A stretch of 45,557 bases of DNA from Acidobacteriaceae bacterium (GTDB lineage Bacteria; Acidobacteriota; Terriglobia; Terriglobales; Acidobacteriaceae), in assembly GCA_003139095.1 (NCBI GenBank), contig PLHW01000030.1, positions 64,602 to 110,158 of the forward strand, written 5' to 3'. Of this stretch, positions 8,429-15,702 are shown in pieces. The notes under the pieces were generated by a model that was not told the origin of the DNA, searched no databases, and saw only the letters and a list, made by a program, of their open reading frames with translations. Position 1 is the first letter of the stretch. Each line of letters starts with the position of its first letter. The position numbers and the translations under genes were made by a program.

Positions 8429-11400
8429 TTAGTCGACGTGCTCGCCTTCTTCGAAGGCGCCGGGTTCGGGGAGGACGTCGGTGTCGCGGGCTATCCAGAC
8501 GTAGAGGGTTGGGAGCAGGAAGACGCTCATGACCAGGGCGGCGATGAGGCCGCCTACGATTACTATCGCGAAGGGGCGCTGCGAGTCGGAACCGATGGCG
8601 TGCGAGAGGGCTGCGGGGAGCAAGCCTAGCGTCGCTACCAGCATGGTCATCATGATGGGGCGAAGACGCAGGACGGCGCCTTCTACCGCGGCATCTTCTA
8701 CCGAATAGCGGCGCACTCTGAGCTGGTTGATGTATTCGAGCATGATGACGCCGGTCTGCACGCACACTCCGAAGAGGGCGAGGAAGCCGACGCCGGTGGA
8801 GACGCTGAAGTGTGTGCCGGTGATGAGGAGAGCAATAAGCCCGCCGATGGGAGCGACCGCGATGTTGACCATGATGAGGGCCGTCCATTTGTAGGACTTG
8901 AACATGGTGAACAGGATAATAAAGATGATGAGGATAGTGATGGGGAGAACGATTAAGAGGCGGGCGTTGGCGCGCTTCTGGCTGGCGTATTCACCTTCCC
9001 ACCTGAGCGTGTAGCCGAGCGGCAGTTTGACTTTGTCGTTGACCTTTTTCATGGCCTCTTCGACGGTCGAGCCGAGATCGCGGCCGCGGACGCTGTACTT
9101 GATGGCGATGTAGCGCTGATTGCCCTCGCGATAAATTTCCGAACCGCCATCGGTGACTTGGATTTTGCAAAGCTGGGCGAGGGAGACGCGTGCGCCGGAG
9201 GGCGCGAGGAGGCGAATGTTTTCGATCGCATCCTGCGTGCCGCGGAATTGCGGGAGGTAGCGAAGGGTGAGGTCGTAGCGAGCCTCGCCTTTGAGGACCT
9301 GGGTGAGGGCAGTGCCGCCGACGGCGGTTTGGATGGCGTCCTGAACGTCGGAGACGTTGATGCCGTAGCGGGCGGCGGCGTCGCGATCGACGGTTACGTT
9401 GAGATTGGGCTGGCCGAGGACGCGAAAGACGCCGAGATCTTCGACGCCATCGATCTGGCGCATGACGGCGACGATTTCGTCGGCCTTTTCTTCGAGAACT
9501 TTCAGATCGTCGCCATAAATTTTGGTGGCGAGCTCGCCTTTAACGCCGCTAACGGCCTCTTCCATGTTGTCTTCGATGGGCTGGGAAAATCCCCAAACGA
9601 CGCCGGGAATCTTGTCGAGCTCGCGCTGCATGGCGGCGATGACTTCTTCTTTATTTTCGTGGAAGACGGGACGCCACTGGTCTTTGGGCTTTAGGTCGAC
9701 AAAGTATTCGGTGTTGAAGAAGCCGGTGGCGTCGGTCCCGTCGTCGGGGCGTCCGACCTGGCTGGTGCACTGCGGGACTTCGGGAAACGAGCAGAGAACG
9801 ATGCGGGCCTGATTGGCGATGCGGATGCCTTCGTCGGGACCGGTGGAAGGCGCGAGCACGCCACGCACCCAGATTGCGCCTTCGTCGAGATGAGGAAGAA
9901 ATTCGGAGCCGATGACGCCGGTGAATGCGATTACGTTGGCGAAGACGATGGCAACAAGGCAAATGCCGACGGTGATGGCGCGGTGGTGGATGGCCCAGCG
10001 CACGGCAGTGCGATAGCGGGCGAGAATCCAGACCATGACGGGATTGCTCCACTCAGAGGCGCCTTTGGCGAAGGCGAAGCTGGCGAGCACGGGAGAGACG
10101 ACGATGGAGAAAAACAGAGCGCCGAGGAGGGCGAAGGCGACGGTCCAGGCCATGGGGCGGAAGAGGCGGCCCTCGACGCGCTGAAGGGTGAAGATGGGGA
10201 GGAAGGCGGTGATGGTGATGACGATGGCGTAGAAGACGGGGCGCTGGACTTCGTGAGAGGAGTCGCTGATTTTTTCGATGGAGGTGCGGGTGCCACCGTT
10301 GGGGTGACTGAGATGGTGAACGATGTTTTCGATGAGGACGATTGCGCCTTCGACGAGGACACCGAAATCGAGCGCGCCGATGGAGAGGAGGTTGGCGGGA
10401 ATCTGGCTGAGGTCGAGACAGATGGCGGCGAAGAGGAGTGAGAACGGAATGGTGGCGGCGACGATGAGCGCGCCGCGAACGTTGCCGAGGAACAGGAAGA
10501 GCACAAGGGAGACGAGAATCATGCCCTCGGTGAGATTGTGCAGCACGGTGTGAGTGGTGTAGTGGACGAGCGTGCTGCGATCGATAAAGGGAACGATTCT
10601 TACGCCGGGGGGAAGGATGTGGGAATTGAGTTCGTCGACCGTTTGGTGGATGCCCTCGAGCGCGGCGTCGGCGGGCGCGCCTTTGCGGAGGAGGGCGATG
10701 CCGGAGATGACGTCATCGTTGTCGACGATTTTGCCGTCTTCGCGGTGAATGGCGCGGGCGAACTGGCCGAGGCGGATTTTGGGGCCCTGCTGAACGACGG
10801 CGATGTCTTTGACGCGGATGGGCGTGCCGTTTTTAGTGGTGACGACGGTCTGCTCGATGTCCTGCACGCGGTCGACCAGGCCGACGGAGCGAACGTTGAT
10901 CTGCTGCAGACCTTCCTGAATAAAGCTGCCGCCGGCGTTGACGTTGTTATTGGTAAGTTGCTGCTCGACCTGAGCGAGGCTGAGGCTGTAGGCGATAAGC
11001 TTATTGGGATCGACGCGGACCTGATACTCGCGCGTGGGGCCGCCGAAGCTGGCGACATCGACAATATCGGGGATGGCTTTGAAGCGCTTTTCCACGATCC
11101 AGTCTTCGATGGACTTCAGCTCCATGGGATCGTAGGCGGGATTGGAACTGTGGAGCGTGAAGAAATAGATCTGGCCGACGGGGCTCCAGTCGGTGCCCAT
11201 CTGCGGATTGACACCGGGCGGGAGCGTGACCTGGCTGAGACGCTCGAGGACGCGCTCGCGATTCCAGGCGTTGTCGGAATCGTCGTCGAAGATCATTTTG
11301 ATGTCGGACAGACCGAAGAGCGAGAAAGAGCGGAGATGAACGATCTGGGGGATGCCGTTCATCGAGGTCTCAAGCGGGATGGTGACTTGCTGCTCGATCT

Positions 11401-11578
11401 GCTCGGCGGAGATGCCGGGCCACTGGGTGATGATCTCGACGTAATTGTCGGCCACGTCGGGGTAGGCCTCGATGGGAAGACGCTCGAAGGAAATGCAGCC
11501 CCAGGCGAAGAGGAGCAGGGCAAGGCCGAGGACGAGCAGGCGATTGTTGAGCGCGAAATCGACGATGCGGCGGATCAT
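8429..11578 (-). CDS. Heavy-metal efflux RND pump (CzcA/CusA family)
   Basis: This is the inner-membrane proton-driven pump of a tripartite heavy-metal efflux system. At 1049 aa it is full length and shows two-fold repeated RND architecture: TM1 at the start (NNRLLVLGLALLLFAWG), a first periplasmic porter domain, a TM bundle around residues 340-540, a second porter domain (FLPHLDEGAIWVRG), and C-terminal TM helices. The TM4 motif reads LDFGVLVEGAIVLIEN: Asp404 and Glu417 match the charged residues of CzcA-type pumps, but the middle acidic position is Glu410 where CzcA has Asp. The metal is therefore uncertain. It is last in the operon, 104 bp after the adaptor, with a 15-bp minisatellite in the gap. 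No Shine-Dalgarno is visible before the ATG. Confidence 0.93.
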   Translation of the reverse strand: MIRRIVDFALNNRLLVLGLALLLFAWGCISFERLPIEAYPDVADNYVEIITQWPGISAEQIEQQVTIPLETSMNGIPQIVHLRSFSLFGLSDIKMIFDDDSDNAWNRERVLERLSQVTLPPGVNPQMGTDWSPVGQIYFFTLHSSNPAYDPMELKSIEDWIVEKRFKAIPDIVDVASFGGPTREYQVRVDPNKLIAYSLSLAQVEQQLTNNNVNAGGSFIQEGLQQINVRSVGLVDRVQDIEQTVVTTKNGTPIRVKDIAVVQQGPKIRLGQFARAIHREDGKIVDNDDVISGIALLRKGAPADAALEGIHQTVDELNSHILPPGVRIVPFIDRSTLVHYTTHTVLHNLTEGMILVSLVLFLFLGNVRGALIVAATIPFSLLFAAICLDLSQIPANLLSIGALDFGVLVEGAIVLIENIVHHLSHPNGGTRTSIEKISDSSHEVQRPVFYAIVITITAFLPIFTLQRVEGRLFRPMAWTVAFALLGALFFSIVVSPVLASFAFAKGASEWSNPVMVWILARYRTAVRWAIHHRAITVGICLVAIVFANVIAFTGVIGSEFLPHLDEGAIWVRGVLAPSTGPDEGIRIANQARIVLCSFPEVPQCTSQVGRPDDGTDATGFFNTEYFVDLKPKDQWRPVFHENKEEVIAAMQRELDKIPGVVWGFSQPIEDNMEEAVSGVKGELATKIYGDDLKVLEEKADEIVAVMRQIDGVEDLGVFRVLGQPNLNVTVDRDAAARYGINVSDVQDAIQTAVGGTALTQVLKGEARYDLTLRYLPQFRGTQDAIENIRLLAPSGARVSLAQLCKIQVTDGGSEIYREGNQRYIAIKYSVRGRDLGSTVEEAMKKVNDKVKLPLGYTLRWEGEYASQKRANARLLIVLPITILIIFIILFTMFKSYKWTALIMVNIAVAPIGGLIALLITGTHFSVSTGVGFLALFGVCVQTGVIMLEYINQLRVRRYSVEDAAVEGAVLRLRPIMMTMLVATLGLLPAALSHAIGSDSQRPFAIVIVGGLIAALVMSVFLLPTLYVWIARDTDVLPEPGAFEEGEHVD

Positions 11579-11605
11579 GGGCTAGCGCGCGGCCTCCGGG
11601 CATTC

Positions 11606-11695
11606 GATCGCTGCTCTAACGAGCGTTACTCTAACAATCGTCACTCTGCCGATCATTGCTTCGACGATCATTGTTCCACCGATCATTGTTCCACC
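11606..11695. repeat. 15-bp minisatellite, six copies, between adaptor and pump genes
   Basis: Six contiguous 15-mers run from 11606 to 11695. The last two (11666-11680, 11681-11695) are identical, GATCATTGTTCCACC; the third-last differs at a few sites and the first three are more diverged. The adaptor's stop codon (11683-11685) falls inside the sixth copy. Read on the minus strand, each well-preserved copy contains GGTGGAACAATG, an ATG with a G-rich stretch before it. Fifteen bases equal five codons, so copy changes keep frame. Confidence 0.8.
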
Positions 11696-12984
11696 GTATT
11701 TTGCAGCGGGAGGGCGTTGGAGACGACCTGATCGCCGGGTTTGAGGCCGCTGGTGACTCCCTGCATATTGCCGGGAAGCATTTTGCCGGTGACGACTTCC
11801 ATGCGCTTGAAATGGCCGTTGCCGATGGGCGCGTAGACCCACTCGCGATCGTGAAGATGAAGAATGGCGCTGGCGGGGATGGCGGCGTAGGTCTGCGGCT
11901 GCTTGCCGTAGAACGTGGCGGTGACGAACATGCCGATGCGGAGCATGCCGGGGTTGAGGACCTCGATGCGAATTTTAGCGGTGTGAATGCTCGGATCGAG
12001 GACGGGGAGAATGTTGTCGATGCGGCCTTTGAGGACCTGATTGGGAAAGGCGTTGACGCGGATGTCGGCGGACTCGCCGACGTGGACGGCGTCGAGATCG
12101 TTTTCGTAGACGTCGCAGACGATCCAGACATAAGAGAGATCGGAGATGGTGAAGGAATTGGGGCCGGCCAGGCCCTGCACGCCGGACGCGCTGGTGACCT
12201 GCTGATCGGTGATGACGCCGGAGATGGGAGCGACGACGTTGACGATAGCAGAGGGATGATCCTTATCGACGCCGAGGGTGTGAAGCTGCTCGGTGGCGGC
12301 GTTGAGATCGACGCGGGCGTCGGCTTCGGCAGTTTCGGCCTGCTGGAGGGCGCTTTGAGCGATGGCGCCCTTGTCGTAGAGAAGCTGGGCGCGGTCGAGT
12401 TGCTGGTGGGCGAGATGCTCGTCGTTCACGGCCTTGAGGTAATTCTGGTAGGCGCCGGAAACGTCATTGCTTTGGACGCGGAGGAGGAGCTGACCTTTTT
12501 TTACGAGGTCGCCGAGGCGGGCTTTGACTTCGACGACGCGGCCGGCGGCGAGAGAGATGACGGGGACGGCGCGGGAGATGTCGGGCTGAACGACTCCGGT
12601 GACATTGAGGGCGGGGGCGGCTTTGTATTCGGCGGCAGTGACGAGAGGGAACTGGTCGGGATGATCGACGGTGAAGTTGTTCTGGTTGAGATCGGCGACG
12701 ACCTGGGGATTGGGCGGGGCTTCGGCTTTGGGGTCGGCCTTGTGGTCGCAGGCGGCGAAGAGGAGAGTTAGAGAAAGAGGCAGGGCCGTAATCGAGCGGC
12801 GAAACGCGGCTTTCCGAGACGCGGCGGTCAACAACCCCCACCCTAAAATCGCAAAGTACGCGATTTTAGGGTGGGGCACCCTCGGGATTCCGGGATGGGG
12901 TGCCCTCGTATTTGTCCGACAGTTTACTCGCTGCACACACGCGGACAGGAGTGTCCGCGCCACACGTGCAAGTTTCGTTTTCAT
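11683..12984 (-). CDS. Efflux RND periplasmic adaptor (membrane fusion protein, CzcB/CusB type)
   Basis: This is the periplasmic adaptor joining the RND pump to the outer-membrane channel. After the N-terminal region it shows the lipoyl-like half-motifs (GRVVEVKARLGDLVKKGQLL and VVAPISGVITDQQVT), an alpha-helical hairpin (about residues 155-235), and beta-barrel and membrane-proximal domains (IRVNAFPNQVLKGRI, RIGMFVTATFYG). The ATG at 12984 overlaps the upstream TolC stop as ATGA, which supports translational coupling. The first 50 codons are odd: palindromic repeats A (12940-12965) and B (12836-12905) are read through before a lipoprotein-like signal (basic, hydrophobic, lipobox FAAC). A TTG at 12832-12834 just before that signal could be the functional restart. 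Confidence 0.9.
   Translation of the reverse strand: MKTKLARVARTLLSACVQRVNCRTNTRAPHPGIPRVPHPKIAYFAILGWGLLTAASRKAAFRRSITALPLSLTLLFAACDHKADPKAEAPPNPQVVADLNQNNFTVDHPDQFPLVTAAEYKAAPALNVTGVVQPDISRAVPVISLAAGRVVEVKARLGDLVKKGQLLLRVQSNDVSGAYQNYLKAVNDEHLAHQQLDRAQLLYDKGAIAQSALQQAETAEADARVDLNAATEQLHTLGVDKDHPSAIVNVVAPISGVITDQQVTSASGVQGLAGPNSFTISDLSYVWIVCDVYENDLDAVHVGESADIRVNAFPNQVLKGRIDNILPVLDPSIHTAKIRIEVLNPGMLRIGMFVTATFYGKQPQTYAAIPASAILHLHDREWVYAPIGNGHFKRMEVVTGKMLPGNMQGVTSGLKPGDQVVSNALPLQNTVEQ
12836..12905. repeat. Two-hairpin palindromic repeat, family B copy 2 (inside adaptor gene)
   Basis: A perfect 17-bp stem, left arm CCCCACCCTAAAATCGC (12836-12852) and right arm 12860-12876, encloses a 7-nt loop (AAAGTAC). 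A second stem pairs GGGCACCC (12874-12881) with GGGTGCCC (12898-12905). The layout matches the 8338-8396 element. It is translated in the adaptor's long N-terminus. Confidence 0.75.
12940..12965. repeat. Short palindromic repeat, family A copy 2 (inside adaptor gene)
   Basis: The stem CGCGGACA (12940-12947) pairs with TGTCCGCG (12952-12959) around loop GGAG and ends in CCACAC. It falls within the first 15 codons of the adaptor open frame. Confidence 0.65.
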
Positions 12985-14258
12985 GGGATCACTTCCTGGC
13001 CGACGGCCTGGTTGAGCTGGGCGGCGGCGGTCAAGTACGAGGCTACGAGATTGACGTAGCTCAACTGGACGGAACGATATTCGTTTTCGGCGTTGAGGAA
13101 ATCGAGAAGCGACGCGCCGCCGTGCTGATAGGAGAAGAGGATCGTGTCGCGCACCCGGACGGATTGCGCCAGGTACTTGGCTTTGTAGGGGCGCAGGAGG
13201 TTGAGCGTGCTATCGACGGTGGCGTAACCGGAGTCGACGTCGCTGAGGACCTGAGCCTGGGCGGCGTCGCGAAGTTTTTCGTTGCGCGCGATGTCGAGCC
13301 GGGTCCGCAGCTTTTCTCCCTGGTTGCGGTCGAAGATGCGGAGGGGAATGCTGACGCTGACGCCGACGGTCTCCTGCGCGAAGGGATTGTTGGTAGAGGC
13401 GTTGTGGGTCCACCAACCACTGATGGTGGGATCGGTTGAGCCGTTGGCGACGGCGAGTTTGTAATCGGATTGCGCTTTGTCGACGGCCTGGAGGGCAGCG
13501 CGGAGGTCGGGGCGGGAGTCGAGGGCGGTTTTGCGAATGTCGTCGCGCGATGGAAGTTGGTCGACGAAGTCGTAGGCTCCGGCGACGTCGAACTGCTCGA
13601 TGGGCGTGCGATCGTTGAGTAGAGTGAGCAACTGAATTTTCGATGTGCGCAGGCTGACGTTGGCATTTTCAACGTCGGACTCGTATTGCACGCGCTGAAG
13701 CTCGAGGCGGTCGAGATCGATTTGAGCGATGTCGCCGGCGGAGAAGCGGTCGCGGCTGACCTTGAGCACCTTGTCGTAATAGTCGAGATTGCCTTTGGCG
13801 AGCTCAAGAACGGCTTTGGCCTGGAGGGTGGAGACGAAGGCGCTGCGAAGGCTGAAGAGCAGGGTGCGGCGCTGATCGGCGTAATCAGATTCGGCGATGA
13901 GGGTATTTTTTTTGGCGCTTTCGAGGCGGAGATGACGCTTGTTGCGGCGTTCAATGAGTTGGCTGATGGCGGGAGTTTCGAAAGTTCCGGCAAGGGGCTG
14001 CCAGACGCCATGATTGGGGGCGGCTTGGGTGCCGTCGACGGAAAAAGTGAAATCGGGATTGGGGCGCAGAGCGGCGGTGATCTCCTGCGCTTTGGATTCG
14101 TCGATGCTGAGTTTGCTGGCCATGAGCGTGGGATTATGCTGCTCGAAGCGGTCGCGAACCTGGTCCCAGGTGAGGGGTTGCTGGGCGGAGGCCGAGGCGG
14201 CCACCAGCAGGACGAGCAGGGCCAGGTTGTGGAACTTACGCTCTGGGAAAACTGGCAT
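12981..14258 (-). CDS. TolC-family outer-membrane channel (CzcC/CusC type)
   Basis: This is the outer-membrane factor of the metal efflux complex. A Sec signal is visible (basic start, then NLALLVLLVAASASAQ, cleavage near residue 26). The body is two repeats of long amphipathic helices typical of the outer membrane efflux family (first half with QVRDRFEQHNP; second half with DSRPDLRAALQAVDKAQ), and 425 aa is normal length. GGAG stands about 8 nt before the ATG at 14258. Its TGA stop overlaps the adaptor ATG by ATGA. A 77-bp gap separates it from the upstream small membrane protein on the same strand, so the operon order is small protein, channel, adaptor, pump. Confidence 0.9.
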   Translation of the reverse strand: MPVFPERKFHNLALLVLLVAASASAQQPLTWDQVRDRFEQHNPTLMASKLSIDESKAQEITAALRPNPDFTFSVDGTQAAPNHGVWQPLAGTFETPAISQLIERRNKRHLRLESAKKNTLIAESDYADQRRTLLFSLRSAFVSTLQAKAVLELAKGNLDYYDKVLKVSRDRFSAGDIAQIDLDRLELQRVQYESDVENANVSLRTSKIQLLTLLNDRTPIEQFDVAGAYDFVDQLPSRDDIRKTALDSRPDLRAALQAVDKAQSDYKLAVANGSTDPTISGWWTHNASTNNPFAQETVGVSVSIPLRIFDRNQGEKLRTRLDIARNEKLRDAAQAQVLSDVDSGYATVDSTLNLLRPYKAKYLAQSVRVRDTILFSYQHGGASLLDFLNAENEYRSVQLSYVNLVASYLTAAAQLNQAVGQEVIP

Positions 14259-14335
14259 TGACGACTCCGGCGCGACGGGAGTGCGCGTGCGCCTGATTGC
14301 AATATTCAGATGATACGAAAGAACGGGGGCGGAGT

Positions 14336-14740
14336 TTATGCCGGCGGAGCGCGGGCGATGGGCTGGGAGGCGGAGAGAATGGCGAGGGAACGCGGAGCAA
14401 AGAACGAGATGATGCCGAGTTGCTGGAGCCCGGTGCTCGCGGCGGGCGACGCGGGGAGAGCGAATAGAGATGTGTGCGCGACGGAATGAATGGGCCGCGC
14501 GGAGTGCGAGTCATAGTGGAAGGAACGCTTGGATTCCTCCATGGCCTGACTGGTGGAGTGGAGATCGTCACTGGCGGAGATTACGGGGAAAAGCAGGACG
14601 AGGACGCACCCGAGGGAGCAGATGAAGAGGAGCGAGCCACGCGCGGAGCGGTGCGAAGAGGTGCGGCGCTGCCAGAGAAAGAGAGCGGGCAGCATTAGGG
14701 CCATCCAGCAAAGATTAAGAGAAAGCTCCACGAGAAACAT
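14336..14740 (-). CDS. Small membrane protein leading the metal-efflux operon
   Basis: This is a 134-aa protein I do not recognise by family name. It has two likely membrane segments at the N-terminus (VELSLNLCWMALMLPALFLW and LLFICSLGCVLVLLFPVISA), then a soluble tail with histidines (SDDLHS, FHYDSHSARPIHS) and a hydrophobic C-terminal stretch. Position and orientation, first gene before the TolC-like channel, suggest a role linked to metal resistance such as metal sensing or delivery; this is inference. No Shine-Dalgarno is seen before the ATG at 14740. Upstream, around 14760-14800, there is only a weak promoter-like TTGCCC with ATAACG after 17 nt. Confidence 0.6.
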   Translation of the reverse strand: MFLVELSLNLCWMALMLPALFLWQRRTSSHRSARGSLLFICSLGCVLVLLFPVISASDDLHSTSQAMEESKRSFHYDSHSARPIHSVAHTSLFALPASPAASTGLQQLGIISFFAPRSLAILSASQPIARAPPA

Positions 14741-14892
14741 TGGTGTTATGGATCGGGCCGGAGGACCGGCGGTCGATCGTTATCAAATGTTCGGTTTCAA
14801 GGGCAAGAATAGCATAGGCGCGGCCGGGGAATTTGGGTACGAACGTACCGGCGGGCGCCGATAAGGGTAAATGCGCGGATCGTGTTGGCGCG

Positions 14893-15552
14893 TCAGGGGC
14901 CGGCCACCACTTTGAGGGGCTGCGGCGTTTGCAGGCGCTGGCGGAGGATGTTGTTGCGAGCGGGGATTTCGGCGATGGCATCGGCGTTTACGGCGTAGGC
15001 GCCGGGTGGCATGGTGTTGCCGAATTTTATGGGGACGTCGGTGTCGCCGGGCTTGAGGTTGAAGTGTTCGTAGCCGATGGCGGTGGCGCGGCCGTTTTCG
15101 GCGACGGCTTCGATGACGATGGTGAGGTCGTATGTATCTTTGGAGCCGTTGGAGATTTTGACGGAGCCGTCGATGCGGTTGTCGCGAACTTTGGGGGGTT
15201 CGAGCCACTCGAGGAGGAGCGAGGCGGCTACGGCTGCGTGAAAATCTTTGGTGATGGAGTGGGCGGGATGGGCGGAATCCTCGACCTTGATGGTAACGGT
15301 GAATTCACCGGGCTTGAGCGGGCGGCCGCAGAAGCAGCCATCCGGGCTAAGGTTGAGGCCGGCGGGCGGGTCGCCACCGGCGATGCTCCAGGTGTAGGGA
15401 GGCACTCCACCGGCGGCGCGAAGCTCCATACGGAAATCGGAGCCGGTGCTGATCGCGGGCACGGGCTGGTCGGGGATGCTGAGCGGCGACTGGGCGGCGG
15501 CGATGGCGGAGAGTACGACCAGGAGAGTGAGGAGCGGGAAGAGTTTGGGCAC
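14893..15552 (-). CDS. Secreted protein with a putative Ig-like (He_PIG-type) domain
   Basis: This is a 219-aa exported protein of unknown function. The open frame runs far upstream on the opposite strand of the transglutaminase gene, but protein character begins at the GTG at 15552, which opens a signal peptide (VPKLFPLLTLLVVLSAIAAAQ); AAAGGA lies about 12 nt before it. Residues of about 28-110 match the putative Ig pattern GGVPPYTWSI..GDPPAGLNLSPDG...G.P..PGEFTVTIKVEDS. The C-terminal half (VRDNRIDGSVKISNGSKDTYD) resembles a second beta-sandwich. It is divergent from the DUF3857/transglutaminase gene; the 150-bp shared region may hold both promoters. Confidence 0.72.
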   Translation of the reverse strand: MPKLFPLLTLLVVLSAIAAAQSPLSIPDQPVPAISTGSDFRMELRAAGGVPPYTWSIAGGDPPAGLNLSPDGCFCGRPLKPGEFTVTIKVEDSAHPAHSITKDFHAAVAASLLLEWLEPPKVRDNRIDGSVKISNGSKDTYDLTIVIEAVAENGRATAIGYEHFNLKPGDTDVPIKFGNTMPPGAYAVNADAIAEIPARNNILRQRLQTPQPLKVVAGP

Positions 15553-15616
15553 GGCGGGCAGGAATCCTTTCAGAGCGGCGTTGGCAAAATGATTTCCCAA
15601 GTACTCAACAACGATC

Positions 15617-15650
15617 GGGTAGTCAGCGCCATCCAACTGAGAAACTACCC
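15617..15650. promoter_or_regulatory. Inverted repeat in the divergent intergenic region
   Basis: GGGTAGT (15617-15623) is inverted as ACTACCC (15644-15650), 20 nt apart, between two divergent genes. It could be an operator or a hairpin; no regulator is known nearby. Confidence 0.25.
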
Positions 15651-15664
15651 AAGTTTCACGCTGG

Positions 15665-15693
15665 TTGATTTTACGACGGGCACAGCGTAAAAG
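15665..15693 (+). promoter_or_regulatory. Possible promoter of the transglutaminase/TPR gene
   Basis: TTGATT (15665-15670), a 17-nt spacer and TAAAAG (15688-15693) lie only 9 nt before the ATG at 15703, and no Shine-Dalgarno intervenes. If used, the transcript would be leaderless or nearly so. The -10 match is modest. Confidence 0.3.
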
Positions 15694-15702
15694 AACCTCA
15701 AT

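Noticed and set aside
10538-11731. A 397-codon plus-strand open frame over the RND pump gene
   Set aside because: It is antisense to a pump with full family motifs. The frame reads acidic low-complexity sequence typical of GC-rich shadow frames.
11656-12771. A 371-codon plus-strand open frame over the adaptor gene
   Set aside because: It is antisense to the adaptor, Gly/Asp/Val-rich shadow.
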